NCBI GenBank assembly: GCA_017861315.1
Contig: JAGFXP010000002.1
Coordinates: 37,177 to 101,176, forward strand
Length of the DNA: 64,000 nt
Origin: Bacillota bacterium
Lineage (GTDB): Bacteria; Bacillota; Clostridia; Clostridiales; Clostridiaceae
Reading direction: 5' to 3'
The position numbers were made by a program, and so were the translations under genes. Below, in pieces: positions 52,634 to 61,441 of the stretch. The number at the start of each line of letters is the position of its first letter. Position 1 is the stretch's first letter. The notes beneath the pieces are model-generated. The model saw only the letters and a program-made list of their open reading frames with translations. It had not been told where the DNA came from and searched no databases.

Positions 52634-54427
52634 CTAGCGCTTTTCTATCGCGCTAAACTTGCATGCGTTCATGCATGCGCCGCACTTGATACATTCTGAC
52701 TGGTCGATCTCGTGAACCTTCTTAGGTGCTCCTGAGATGCACTTGACCGGACATACTCTCGCACATGCAGTACAGCCTATGCACTTGTCCGCCAGTATGT
52801 TGTATGACAGAAGCGCCTGGCAAACGCCTGCAGGACATTTCTTGTCTCTGACATGGGCAAGATATTCGTCATAGAAGTAATTCAATGTGCTCAAAATAGG
52901 GTTCGGAGCGGTCTGTCCGAGTCCGCAGAGAGCTGTATCCTTTATGGTTTCGCCTAGTTCCCTGAGATCGAGCAGGTCCTGTTCGGTCCCCTGTCCGTTT
53001 GTGATCTTCTCCAGTATCTCATGGAGCCTCTTGGTTCCTACACGGCATGGAGTACACTTTCCGCAGGATTCGTCGACTGTGAACTCAAGATAGAATTTCG
53101 CTATGTCGACCATGCAGTTGTCTTCATCCATTACTATCATACCGCCGGAGCCCATCATGGAGCCTATGGCGGTCAGGTTTTCATAGTCTATAGGAATATC
53201 CAGGTTTTCAGCTGTTATGCATCCGCCGGAAGGTCCTCCTGTCTGAACAGCCTTGAACTTCTTGTTGTTCTTGATTCCTCCGCCGATTTCGTAAATAACG
53301 TCTCTCAGAATTGTCCCCATAGGCACTTCAACGAGTCCAACGTTGTTTATTTTTCCTGCCAGCGCGAAAACTTTGGTTCCGCCTGATTTTTCGGTTCCTA
53401 TCTTCTTGAACCATTCAGGGCCTTTCAATATTATCGGAGGAACGTTCGCAAACGTCTCTACGTTGTTAACGCAGGTAGGTTTGCCCCATACGCCGCTTTC
53501 TGCAGGGAATGGCGGTTTTGTCGTAGGCTCTCCCCTTTCTCCTTCTATCGAGTGGATAAGGGCAGTTTCCTCGCCGCAGACAAATGCGCCAGCACCGTAC
53601 CTCAGCTCAAGATCGAAGTCGAAACCCGATCCCAGTATGTCCTTGCCAAGCAACCCGAGCTCCCTTGCCTGTGCTATTGCTATTTCAAGCCTGTGTATAG
53701 CCAGCGGGTATTCAGCCCTTATATAGATATATCCATGGTTTGCTCCGATCGCGTAGCCGGCAATAGCCATAGCTTCAAGCACTGTATGAGGGTCTCCTTC
53801 AAGAATAGACCTGTCCATGAATGCACCCGGATCTCCTTCATCAGCATTGCAGATGATGTATTTTTCATCCGATACGCTCTTGTTGGCAAATTTCCACTTC
53901 AAGCCTGTAGGGAATCCGCCGCCGCCTCTTCCCCTGAGGCCTGACTTCATGACAGTGTCTATTACTTCTTCAGGAGTCATCTCTGTGATACATTTCGCGA
54001 GAGCCTGATAGCCTTCTGCCGCCAGGCATTCGTTGATGTCTTCCGGGTTGATGAAACCGCAGTTCCTTAGGGCTATCCTGACCTGTTTCTTGTAGAAAGG
54101 AAGATCTCTCTGGCCTTCAAGCTTAACATTCAGGTTAGGCTCCACATAAAGCAGCCTCTCAACCTGACGTCCTTTTACGGCATGCTCCGCAATTATCTCC
54201 TCGGCATCTTCGGGCTTCACTGTCACATAGAAAACATCATCAGGATAAACCTTAACGATCGGACCTTTCTCACAGAAACCGAAGCAGCCTGTGGTAACAA
54301 CTTCAACCTCATCTGCCAGTCCGTGATTCTTTATGCTTTCATTCAATTTATCCATCAGTTTTAAGCTTTCCGAAGACGTACATCCCGTTCCGCCACAAAC
54401 CAATAGATGCATTCTGTAGCTACTCAT
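52634..54427 (-). CDS. hndC: NADH-binding flavoprotein subunit of the hydrogenase
   Basis: 597 residues. N-terminal thioredoxin-like [2Fe-2S] domain (CGGTGCTSS, CFGFC), NuoF-like FMN/NADH domain (SGLRGRGGGGFPTGLKWKFA near 160, NADEGDPGAFMDRSILEGDPH near 195), a [4Fe-4S] site ESCGKCTPCRVGT (near 465) and a C-terminal double ferredoxin domain (CIGCTACARVCPVKC, CIKCGACMNACKF). Such a subunit carries electrons between NAD(P)H and the hydrogenase subunit and is the proposed bifurcation site. Confidence 0.97.
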   Translation of the reverse strand: MSSYRMHLLVCGGTGCTSSESLKLMDKLNESIKNHGLADEVEVVTTGCFGFCEKGPIVKVYPDDVFYVTVKPEDAEEIIAEHAVKGRQVERLLYVEPNLNVKLEGQRDLPFYKKQVRIALRNCGFINPEDINECLAAEGYQALAKCITEMTPEEVIDTVMKSGLRGRGGGGFPTGLKWKFANKSVSDEKYIICNADEGDPGAFMDRSILEGDPHTVLEAMAIAGYAIGANHGYIYIRAEYPLAIHRLEIAIAQARELGLLGKDILGSGFDFDLELRYGAGAFVCGEETALIHSIEGERGEPTTKPPFPAESGVWGKPTCVNNVETFANVPPIILKGPEWFKKIGTEKSGGTKVFALAGKINNVGLVEVPMGTILRDVIYEIGGGIKNNKKFKAVQTGGPSGGCITAENLDIPIDYENLTAIGSMMGSGGMIVMDEDNCMVDIAKFYLEFTVDESCGKCTPCRVGTKRLHEILEKITNGQGTEQDLLDLRELGETIKDTALCGLGQTAPNPILSTLNYFYDEYLAHVRDKKCPAGVCQALLSYNILADKCIGCTACARVCPVKCISGAPKKVHEIDQSECIKCGACMNACKFSAIEKR

Positions 54428-54440
54428 AATTCATCCTCCC

Positions 54441-54836
54441 TTAGTCTATTTTTTCAAAGGATTTTGTGATTATCGCATTCTGAAGAAGCCGTCCGTTCTT
54501 GATATGCTCTGTAACGATCTCACGGCCCCTTGCTGCATCTACATGCCCGTAAAGCACAGGTGGCTTGTCATTTGATACGACTTCGACGATCGGTTCATCA
54601 GCGCAATATCCCATGCATCCCGTCTGTGTGACCGATACATTCTTAATGCCCTGCTTGGCTATCTCATCCATTATCGCGCTCATGGTTTCCCTGGCACCGC
54701 TGGCTATTCCGCAGGTTGCCATTCCGACTCTTATAATCATTCTGTTTTCGGACTCCGCAGTGGATCTTAAATCCAGGTTGTCCTTGGCAGCCTGTCTCAG
54801 CTTCTGGAGTTCTTCAAGGGATTTAATCTTACTCAT
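54441..54836 (-). CDS. hndB: thioredoxin-like [2Fe-2S] subunit of the hydrogenase
   Basis: A 131-residue small subunit with one thioredoxin-like [2Fe-2S] domain (VGMATCGIASGARET and QTGCMGYCADEPIVEV). ATG at 54836 follows AGGAGG by seven bases; an ATG further upstream overlaps the HndA stop. Third partner in the tetrameric NAD(P)-linked hydrogenase. Confidence 0.94.
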   Translation of the reverse strand: MSKIKSLEELQKLRQAAKDNLDLRSTAESENRMIIRVGMATCGIASGARETMSAIMDEIAKQGIKNVSVTQTGCMGYCADEPIVEVVSNDKPPVLYGHVDAARGREIVTEHIKNGRLLQNAIITKSFEKID

Positions 54837-54847
54837 ACCATAACCTC

Positions 54848-55327
54848 CTATTTGCATTCCTCAAGAATTTTTATAATCTGTTCTTTTTCCACTCTGCCGT
54901 AAACCTTATCATTGATCATAACTACTGGTGCAAGACCGCATGCTCCGACACACCTCAGACCTGACAAAGTGAATTTCATGTCGGACGAAGTTTCTCCAGC
55001 TTTCAGGTTGAGCTGTTTTTCGAATTCCTTCATGATCGCATCAGCACCTCTGACGAAGCAGGCAGTTCCAAGGCATACATTGACTACATATTTTCCCCTT
55101 GGTGTAGTTGTGAAATAGGAGTAGAACTTGATCACACCGTAGATTTTGGAAGTAGGTATGTCCAGTTTTTCGGAGATAAAATATATCACCTCATCGGAAA
55201 GATACCCATATAGATGCTGCGCTTTATGAAGTACGGCTATCAAAGCACCTCTTCTGTCTTCGATTCCACTGATAAAGCTGTCGAGTTCGTTAAATTTTTC
55301 ACTTGGATTACAATTGCTACATCCCAT
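54848..55327 (-). CDS. hndA: NuoE-like [2Fe-2S] subunit of the hydrogenase
   Basis: 159 residues, NuoE/HndA family: helical N-terminus followed by a [2Fe-2S] thioredoxin fold with VCLGTACFVRGAD (near 88) and GLRCVGACGLAPVVMIND (near 125). ATG at 55327 follows AGGAGG by seven bases, preferred over a TTG two codons before. First gene of the operon. An N-terminal CSNC pair adds two further cysteines. Confidence 0.95.
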   Translation of the reverse strand: MGCSNCNPSEKFNELDSFISGIEDRRGALIAVLHKAQHLYGYLSDEVIYFISEKLDIPTSKIYGVIKFYSYFTTTPRGKYVVNVCLGTACFVRGADAIMKEFEKQLNLKAGETSSDMKFTLSGLRCVGACGLAPVVMINDKVYGRVEKEQIIKILEECK

Positions 55328-55346
55328 AAACAAACCTCCTTTTCTT

Positions 55347-55428
55347 CACTATAGACATATTTTAATACATAGCAACAGAAAAATAAAGCTTTATTTGCGA
55401 AGATTCAAACTATTTCGCATATTCGCAA
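55347..55428 (-). promoter_or_regulatory. promoter region of hndABCD with upstream repeats
   Basis: Minus strand: TTGCTA, 16-base spacer, TATAGT (complement of 55347-55374). Upstream (55394-55428) lie TTTGCGAA, TTTCGCA and ATTCGCAA, an inverted-repeat cluster placed as an activator or redox-regulator site. It does not match the usual Rex half-site exactly. Confidence 0.5.
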
Positions 55429-55438
55429 TTGCGGGATT

Positions 55439-56287
55439 TCATTCCAGGTCCTCAGCTATTGCGTCCAATCTCGTTTCAAGCCGCTGCGGATTTTCTATGT
55501 ATTGCTTCAAAAGCTTAAGCGAGTTTGCCAGATAAAGCCCGTCACAGATCCTCTCATCGAACGTATAGCCTATTTGGCAGCAGTTGCTGACAACGACTTC
55601 TCCATTTTCAACTACCGGCAGCTTCTCTTTCTTTCCCATCGCAGCGAAGATCCCTGTAGTTCCAAAATCGTAAAGGTGATGATAGACATATTCTGTTTTG
55701 ATCGACTTAAGATAGGAGAAGAACAGGGTTGTATGAAACGGGCTCACTTCGATCAGTCTTCTCGGCAGCATGTTATGCTTGTCCATGCTTTTCAGCAGTT
55801 CTACAAGCACTTTTTTTGCCAAGCCGGGCATGGACATTATCCTTGCAGCTGTCCTTTCAGCTTCGCCGCGGCTTTCTTCATCGATATTCTCGGAAATGCT
55901 TCTATCCACAATATCTGCAACTTCAAATATATTCTCCAGCCCGGTAAAACCAAACTTAACTGTAGTCTCGTCCCCCTCATCGTGAAGCGATCGTTTAACT
56001 GCCATAGAAACAAATATCCCTTCCCTCGAGTATAACTGCCGGTTCATGACAAAACGGTTCAGCTGCGGCCTTTCCGCTATGACGCGTACATAGGCAGCTA
56101 TGAACAAATGCATGTAGCTTACCCTGTAACCCTGATGGCGCTTCTCGAGTATATACTCATCAATCGAGTCGGTGCAGACAACCTGCTTCGCAAATATCTG
56201 TGCGTCGCTGCGCCTGCTCATGATATATGGGATCATCTTCACAAAAGGACCTGTCGATTTTATTTTTCTGCCATCTCTTCTACCCAA
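55439..56287 (-). CDS. stand-alone 2-oxoacid dehydrogenase E2-like catalytic domain protein
   Basis: 282 residues matching the acyltransferase (CAT-like) core of E2 enzymes but without lipoyl or E1/E3-binding domains. The C-terminal signature DHRVxDG is present as DERICDGLYLANSL, so the catalytic histidine is replaced by glutamate and transferase activity by the usual mechanism is doubtful. TTG start at 56287, seven bases after GAGGTG. Lies between cax and the hnd operon with no pyruvate-dehydrogenase genes nearby. Function unknown. Confidence 0.8.
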   Translation of the reverse strand: MGRRDGRKIKSTGPFVKMIPYIMSRRSDAQIFAKQVVCTDSIDEYILEKRHQGYRVSYMHLFIAAYVRVIAERPQLNRFVMNRQLYSREGIFVSMAVKRSLHDEGDETTVKFGFTGLENIFEVADIVDRSISENIDEESRGEAERTAARIMSMPGLAKKVLVELLKSMDKHNMLPRRLIEVSPFHTTLFFSYLKSIKTEYVYHHLYDFGTTGIFAAMGKKEKLPVVENGEVVVSNCCQIGYTFDERICDGLYLANSLKLLKQYIENPQRLETRLDAIAEDLE

Positions 56288-56317
56288 AGGGCATCACCTC
56301 GCTCACATCATTGATTG

Positions 56318-56346
56318 TTAAAAGACCGGCATATCACCGGTCTTCA
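56318..56346 (-). terminator. cax terminator
   Basis: GAAGACCGG / CCGGTCTT stem (56321-56345), T-rich minus-strand end. Confidence 0.8.
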
Positions 56347-56361
56347 GCATTTAATACCTAA

Positions 56362-57405
56362 TTATATAATGAAGAAGCATGCAGCCATCACCGCATATAC
56401 AGCGAGAAGCTGGACTCCTTCAAGCCAGTTTGACTGGCCGTCGTTAGCTACCCTGTTACCTATAAGAACGGAAAAGAACAGGGCTATAAGTTCGAATTCA
56501 TTGAAGACGATGCTCATAGGGGAGAAAAGCAGGCTCAGGAATACGAGCACAGGCATAACAAACAGGATTATCTGCAGGCTTGAGCCGAGTGCAATTTCAA
56601 CAGCCACATCCATCTTGTTCTTGTAGGCCATCACCACAGCTGTGCTGTGTTCTGCCGCGTTACCGATCAGCGGAACCAGGATGATACCAACGAAGAACTC
56701 GCTGAGGCCCATCGCCTGTGTCATCGGTTCGACAGCGCTTACAAAAAACTCGGACTCAAAACCTATCAAAACTGTTGCAGCAACCAGAACCATCGAAGCG
56801 GTTTTCAGAGACCATTTCGGGGCGCTCTCCTGGCTGTGGTCAACCGAGTAGAGATCCTTGTGTGTGTAGAACGAAAAAATCAAACTGAATATGTATATGC
56901 CGAACATGATCACGGCCACGAGAACGCTCAGCCCCTCGTATCTGGTTGTGAGGAGTTCCGGATTCATGGTGTGCGTGAAAAGCGCCGGAACGATCAACCC
57001 TATGAGCGCGAAAAGCAGCATGCTGGCAGAAACCTCCACAGCCTCTTTGTTAAAGGTCTGATTTTTATGCTTAAGCCCACCGACCAGCATGCTTAGGCCC
57101 AGGACCAGCAGAACGTTTCCGATAACCGACCCGGATATTGAAGCTTTTACCACCTCGAAAAGCCCGGCCTTCAATGCAAAGAAAGCGATTATCAGTTCAG
57201 TTGCATTTCCGAAGGTCGCATTCAGAAACCCTCCGACTCGCGGCCCTGTGTAAAAGGATATTTCTTCCGTAGCTTCCCCCATCAAGCCTGCCAGCGGTAT
57301 GATCGCCAGCGCAGAGAGCACGAACATGGCTGTTCCCGAGATGTGCATGAATTCAGCGACGAAGCTGATCGGGACAAAAATCAATAAATACCTTAATATC
57401 TTCAT
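56362..57405 (-). CDS. cax: calcium/cation-proton antiporter, CaCA family
   Basis: 347 residues and about ten helices. The two alpha-repeats of the superfamily are clear: FLNATFGNATELIIAFFAL (near 60) and PLIGNAAEHSTAVVMAYKNKMDVAVEIALGSSLQI (near 245). These Gly-Asn-Ala/Glu motifs form the Ca2+ path in Cax/VCX1 proteins. The start at 57405 (MKILRYLL) follows GGAGGAG; an extension to 57498 would overlap the CDF gene end. Exports Ca2+ or Mn2+ in exchange for protons. Confidence 0.92.
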   Translation of the reverse strand: MKILRYLLIFVPISFVAEFMHISGTAMFVLSALAIIPLAGLMGEATEEISFYTGPRVGGFLNATFGNATELIIAFFALKAGLFEVVKASISGSVIGNVLLVLGLSMLVGGLKHKNQTFNKEAVEVSASMLLFALIGLIVPALFTHTMNPELLTTRYEGLSVLVAVIMFGIYIFSLIFSFYTHKDLYSVDHSQESAPKWSLKTASMVLVAATVLIGFESEFFVSAVEPMTQAMGLSEFFVGIILVPLIGNAAEHSTAVVMAYKNKMDVAVEIALGSSLQIILFVMPVLVFLSLLFSPMSIVFNEFELIALFFSVLIGNRVANDGQSNWLEGVQLLAVYAVMAACFFII

Positions 57406-57456
57406 TGTATATCTTCTCCTCCATAAATTACGTAATTTCAGTATACCATTATTTCT

Positions 57457-57491
57457 CAAAAAAAGAAGTCCTGTTTTATCAGAACTTCTCG
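57457..57491 (-). terminator. terminator of the CDF transporter gene
   Basis: GAAGTTCT / AGGACTTC stem overlapping the last codons, followed by TTTTTT on the minus strand. Confidence 0.75.
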
Positions 57492-58366
57492 GTTTCATCC
57501 TGGCTTGGCTCTATGTGGATTATCACCTGGGCATCGCAGTTAAGCTCGCCCCTGATGGAGTTTTCAATTTCGTGCATCAGCCTGTGTGACTCCTGTAGGC
57601 TCATGTGGGCATCCGCCTGCACATGCATGTCAATATAGATGTCGTCAGCCGTACCTCGGCTCCTTATTTTATGAACTCCTTTGACGCCATCCTGAGCCAG
57701 TGCTATTCTTTCGATCCTCTCAGCTTCAACAGCCTGGCAGTCTACGAGTATGCCGCTTGCTGATTTGAATATCTCATAGGCCGCGTGGAAGATGAAGCCG
57801 GCTACAACGACCGAAGCTATGGTATCCACCACAGGAGGTGCTCCGAGTTTTATCGCTACCAGTGTTACTATAACGCCGATGGTAACATATATATCGCTTT
57901 TCGTGTGCATAGCATCCGAGACAAGTATTGTGCTGTTAAGTTCAACACCTTTTCTGTGTTCATAACGGGTGACGAATATGTTTATGCAGAGGGTAACAAG
58001 CATGACAATAAAGCTTTGAATAGATATTTCCGGGGTTATTGGATTTGCAAATTTGGTTATTGCCTCGGAAATAATTTTGAATCCGAGAAAACCCAGCATC
58101 CCCACTATAAAAAGGCCTGTGAGTGTTTCATATTTTTTGTGGCCATAGGGATGGTCTTCGTCTACAGGCTTTGCAGCAGCCGCTATCCCTATGATACCTA
58201 TTACATTTGAAGATCCGTCCGTCAGGGAATGAAACCCGTCAGCAGTCATGCTTTCGCTGTTGATGTAGGTTCCCATTGCTATCTTAGCTGCAGCAACGAT
58301 GATGTTAAGAACCAGGATAATCCATAACACTTTGCTTATTGACTTATATTTCCCGTTTACCATCAT
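57479..58366 (-). CDS. cation diffusion facilitator family transporter
   Basis: About 295 residues, six helices and a cytoplasmic metal-binding domain. Metal-site motifs: DGFHSLTDGSSN in helix 2 (DxxxD) and SDAMHTKSDIY in helix 5 (HxxxD). The C-terminal domain has the CDF dimer features (GVKGVHKIRSRGTADDIYIDMHVQAD). Two ATGs are possible (58366, 58363) after AAGGCGGTG. Likely exports Zn2+, Mn2+ or Fe2+; metal not determinable. Its own promoter contains an operator-like dyad. Confidence 0.92.
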   Translation of the reverse strand: MMVNGKYKSISKVLWIILVLNIIVAAAKIAMGTYINSESMTADGFHSLTDGSSNVIGIIGIAAAAKPVDEDHPYGHKKYETLTGLFIVGMLGFLGFKIISEAITKFANPITPEISIQSFIVMLVTLCINIFVTRYEHRKGVELNSTILVSDAMHTKSDIYVTIGVIVTLVAIKLGAPPVVDTIASVVVAGFIFHAAYEIFKSASGILVDCQAVEAERIERIALAQDGVKGVHKIRSRGTADDIYIDMHVQADAHMSLQESHRLMHEIENSIRGELNCDAQVIIHIEPSQDETEKF

Positions 58367-58432
58367 GGCACCGCCTTTCTCACACAATATGCCGCCAAAA
58401 TAATTATCAATTGGGAGGTTGTGTGTCTCTTA

Positions 58433-58461
58433 ATCATAAGGCAAAAAGCCTTGCATGTCAA
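58433..58461 (-). promoter_or_regulatory. sigma-A promoter of the CDF gene with dyad in spacer
   Basis: Minus strand TTGACA (complement of 58456-58461), 17-base spacer, TATGAT (complement of 58433-58438). The spacer contains the perfect repeat AAGGC-TTTTT-GCCTT, a likely repressor site. Confidence 0.75.
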
Positions 58462-58534
58462 CCTCTCACGGCTGCGCAGGCCAAACGGTTTTCATTCTCA
58501 TTCGATAATCGAGTGCAACTGATAACCTTTCACA

Positions 58535-58579
58535 ACTAAAAAGCACACCATTCATTTTGAGTGAACAATGTGCTTTTAT
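58535..58579 (-). terminator. terminator of the DUF815 gene
   Basis: AAAAGCACA / TGTGCTTTTT outer arms with inner TTCACTC / ATGAA pairing; T-tract on the minus side. Confidence 0.8.
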
Positions 58580-58587
58580 CATTCTGG

Positions 58588-59892
58588 TTAAATGATACCG
58601 GATATATGGTTTATGAACTGCTGCGCCGTTCTTCCGGAAATGCCGCCATGGCTCAATTCCCACTTGTTGGCCTCGGCACGCAGCACCTCCCCGGCTATGT
58701 CCAGATTCATCTTCTTTGCCAGTTCCTCAACGATGTTGTAGAATTCTTTTCTCGTAGGCTTCGAATAGCATATTGTCACACCAAACCTGCTGACCAGCGA
58801 GAGCTTCTCCTCGATTGTGTCGGAGCGATGCAGCTCCTCCGAGGTCTCCATATCAGATCGGTCGTTCCAGGTTTCCCTTATGAGATGCCTTCTGTTCGAA
58901 GTCGCATATATCAGTATGTTTTCCGGCTTCGTCTCGACTCCGCCTTCGATTACTGCCTTGAGGAACTTATATTCAATTTCAAATTCTTCAAAAGACAGGT
59001 CATCCATATAGATAATAAATCTGTAATTCCTGTTTTTGATCTGTGAAATAACAGTAGACAGATCCTTGAACTGGTGCTTGTAAATTTCTATCATCCTGAG
59101 ACCCCTGTCGTAATACTGATTGACTACAGCCTTTATGCTTGTAGACTTTCCTGTCCCGCTGTCACCGAACAGCAGCACATTGTTGGCTTTTCGGCCTTCT
59201 ACAAACGCCTCGGTATTGTCAGTGAGCTCCTTCTTCTGGATCTCGTAGCCTATGAGGTCGTCCAGCATAACCTTGTCCATGTTGTTGATAGGACAAAATT
59301 CAATCCTGCCTTCACCTATGCTTGAGATCCTGAAAGCCTTGTTGAGTCCTAACATCCCTACCCCGTAGTCCCTGTAGAAGCCTGTTACGCAGTCAAAGAA
59401 TTCATTCTCATCCGCTGCGGTTTCAAGCTGCTCGCTCAAAGCCTGCACCTTTTCGCTGACATTCCTGTTATACATCAGTTCTTTTTTTGCGATGGCTTTA
59501 TAATCTGAAATCATCGAAAAGCAGTCAATCCCGAGTTCAGACTCTATTGGACCGAAGTCGAAATCAAACAGGCTTTTAAATGCCTTAAAATCATTTTTCG
59601 CAAAAATGTTGACGCTTCCGACCTTGGCCCCTACCTTCTCGCAGGTTATGCTGAAAGGGTTCTCGTTTGTTATAAGAAGGAATGTCAGATAATTATGCCA
59701 CAGATTCTTGTCAAAGCCGTAAGCAGTAGCCACCTCAAGTATCCTCTTGATCTGCCTGTAGCAGTCCTTGACAACATGATCCTTCGGCACATCACTATTT
59801 TCAAACTTCCTGAAGATCTCACCCATCTGGTACAGAATGCTGTCCTCTTTCAGATCTCCGTATATTATCAGCTTTGCTATTTCTTTATACAC
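58588..59892 (-). CDS. DUF815 family AAA-type ATPase
   Basis: 434 residues. Helical N-terminal half (1-195), then a P-loop ATPase: Walker [12 protein letters not shown] (near 250), Walker [13 protein letters not shown] (near 295), sensor-like [13 protein letters not shown] (near 328) and [12 protein letters not shown]. This family resembles AAA+ chaperone or DnaA/DnaC-like ATPases and has no established function. GTG start preceded by GGAAGG at about ten bases. Monocistronic. Confidence 0.88.
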   Translation of the reverse strand: MYKEIAKLIIYGDLKEDSILYQMGEIFRKFENSDVPKDHVVKDCYRQIKRILEVATAYGFDKNLWHNYLTFLLITNENPFSITCEKVGAKVGSVNIFAKNDFKAFKSLFDFDFGPIESELGIDCFSMISDYKAIAKKELMYNRNVSEKVQALSEQLETAADENEFFDCVTGFYRDYGVGMLGLNKAFRISSIGEGRIEFCPINNMDKVMLDDLIGYEIQKKELTDNTEAFVEGRKANNVLLFGDSGTGKSTSIKAVVNQYYDRGLRMIEIYKHQFKDLSTVISQIKNRNYRFIIYMDDLSFEEFEIEYKFLKAVIEGGVETKPENILIYATSNRRHLIRETWNDRSDMETSEELHRSDTIEEKLSLVSRFGVTICYSKPTRKEFYNIVEELAKKMNLDIAGEVLRAEANKWELSHGGISGRTAQQFINHISGII

Positions 59893-59997
59893 TTTGCCGC
59901 TTCCTTCCCATTATCCGCTGGATATTCTGATTTTCAGATAAGTATACTATTATGAACGGGAATATTCAACATGAGTATCTTATCCAGATTGCTGCTC

Positions 59998-60372
59998 TTA
60001 GAATTCTTTCTTGCCGTAGCCGCCTTTTTTATATGCAAGTATGCCTTCCACCGTCAGGGACTTGAGTCCCAGGACGTTTCGGAGCTTGATAGTTACGTTT
60101 TCGATCTCCCCGCTCATCGCTTTTTTAGGTATATAACAATTAATACCGTCCTTCTCAAAGCTGTCGAAAGAGCTCGTGTATTCAGGCTTTCCAAGCTTCA
60201 CAACCGGCACAAAAATAGGCCCTGAACAGCAGCCTCCCCTGTTTTCCATGTCTATATAAAGATCCTTAACATTTTGTCCTGTCAGATATTCCTTTACTCC
60301 GCGTTTGATTTCAATATTAATAACAATGCACCTTCTTCGTTTAAATATAGATTCTCCATTAACATTTTGCAA
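59998..60372 (-). CDS. CC/Se-motif HesB-like protein
   Basis: Up to 124 residues, with the MENRGGCCSGPIF motif in the middle, a double-cysteine site that in relatives can be Cys-Sec, within a HesB/IscA-like fold. The function of the family is not established; a thiol or metal role is likely. The start is unclear: no ATG exists in frame; the choices are TTG at 60372 or a rare ATT near 60321 preceded by GAAGGTG. It lies ten bases after the AEC gene, so both may be one transcript. Confidence 0.72.
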   Translation of the reverse strand: MQNVNGESIFKRRRCIVINIEIKRGVKEYLTGQNVKDLYIDMENRGGCCSGPIFVPVVKLGKPEYTSSFDSFEKDGINCYIPKKAMSGEIENVTIKLRNVLGLKSLTVEGILAYKKGGYGKKEF

Positions 60373-60381
60373 CTTTGCCCA

Positions 60382-61293
60382 TCATGTCAGTATGAGGCTC
60401 CAGACCGGGGTCGAAACAAGGGATGCTATGGTCGAGAACACCACGCATTTAGCAGCAAATTCCGCATCACCGTTATACTTGGAAGCCAGTATGCCTGTGG
60501 TTGTTCCCGCCGGCATAGCAGTCAATATTACCGCAACTCCAGCGACCAGCGGGTCAGCCCTGAACATTGCGCAGCCTATCCATACGGCCAGCGGAAGCAG
60601 CACCAGCCTCAAAAATGTGAAATAAACAATTGTCTTGTTTAACAAGGCCTTAAAGTCTACGTCCGCAAGAATGGTCCCTATGACAATCATCGACAGAGCG
60701 GTGCAGCAGTTGCTGAGATTCTTTACAAAGGTGTCCAGGACTCCGGGCAGCTGAAACTGCGTAAACATCAAGGACAGCCCTATGAAAACCGCTATAATGC
60801 AAGGGTGCGTCAGCACCTTTTTGATAAGCGTCCTCCTGTCAGGGGATTCCGTGAAAGTCGCCACACCTGCAGACCACATTACGGTTCTCTGCGGTATCAA
60901 AAATATTGAAGCAAGAGTCAGCCCCATTGTGCCGAAAACACTTTCCGCCACCGGATTTCCAAGAAAGCCGGCGTTGGAGCACACCGTGGCATACTGAAGA
61001 ACCTTTCTCTTCTCTGCTCCGCATTTCACATAAATTGTTTTTCCCAGAAGAAAACACATGATCTGGACAAGTACCGATATGACGAATATAGTTCCGAAAT
61101 TTATCAGGATGCTTGCGCTGAAGGTTATCATGAAAGACCTTATAATGTTGCATGGAAGCACAACATATATCACAAGGTCCGTCAGGCTTACCTTGCCTTC
61201 TTCAGTTATTATGTTCAGGCGCTTTAAAACAAGCCCGATAAGGATCATAAGAAACATAGTCAGCTGCAAGTCAGCCAAATCTTGTATTGCCAT
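60382..61293 (-). CDS. AEC (auxin efflux carrier) family transporter
   Basis: About 303 residues and ten helices. The first segment LTMFLMILIGLVLKRLNIITEEGKVSLTDLVIYVVLPCNII is typical of prokaryotic AEC proteins, as are FLGNPVAESVFG (near 110) and ILTAMPAGTTTGILASKY near the end. Family members move malate, malonate or other organic anions. Start ATG 61293 (MAIQDL) chosen from the family N-terminus; an upstream reading to 61371 adds a non-conserved hydrophobic stretch. Confidence 0.88.
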   Translation of the reverse strand: MAIQDLADLQLTMFLMILIGLVLKRLNIITEEGKVSLTDLVIYVVLPCNIIRSFMITFSASILINFGTIFVISVLVQIMCFLLGKTIYVKCGAEKRKVLQYATVCSNAGFLGNPVAESVFGTMGLTLASIFLIPQRTVMWSAGVATFTESPDRRTLIKKVLTHPCIIAVFIGLSLMFTQFQLPGVLDTFVKNLSNCCTALSMIVIGTILADVDFKALLNKTIVYFTFLRLVLLPLAVWIGCAMFRADPLVAGVAVILTAMPAGTTTGILASKYNGDAEFAAKCVVFSTIASLVSTPVWSLILT

Positions 61294-61441
61294 TACCAAC
61301 ACCCGCTTTCCATTAACCATTATACCTATACCGCAATTTATTGCCAATATCAGAAGAAATTTTTTCTTCAAACAAAGCTTGCCGAAAAACTCCGGAAATG
61401 ATTATACTTAGATTGTAAGCCATTATGGAAGGAGTGATAGT

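Noticed and set aside
58460..58530. Fur-like sequence (TGAGAATGA near GATAATCGA) upstream of the CDF gene
   Set aside because: Only a partial match to a 7-1-7 Fur site; the spacer dyad is a better operator candidate.
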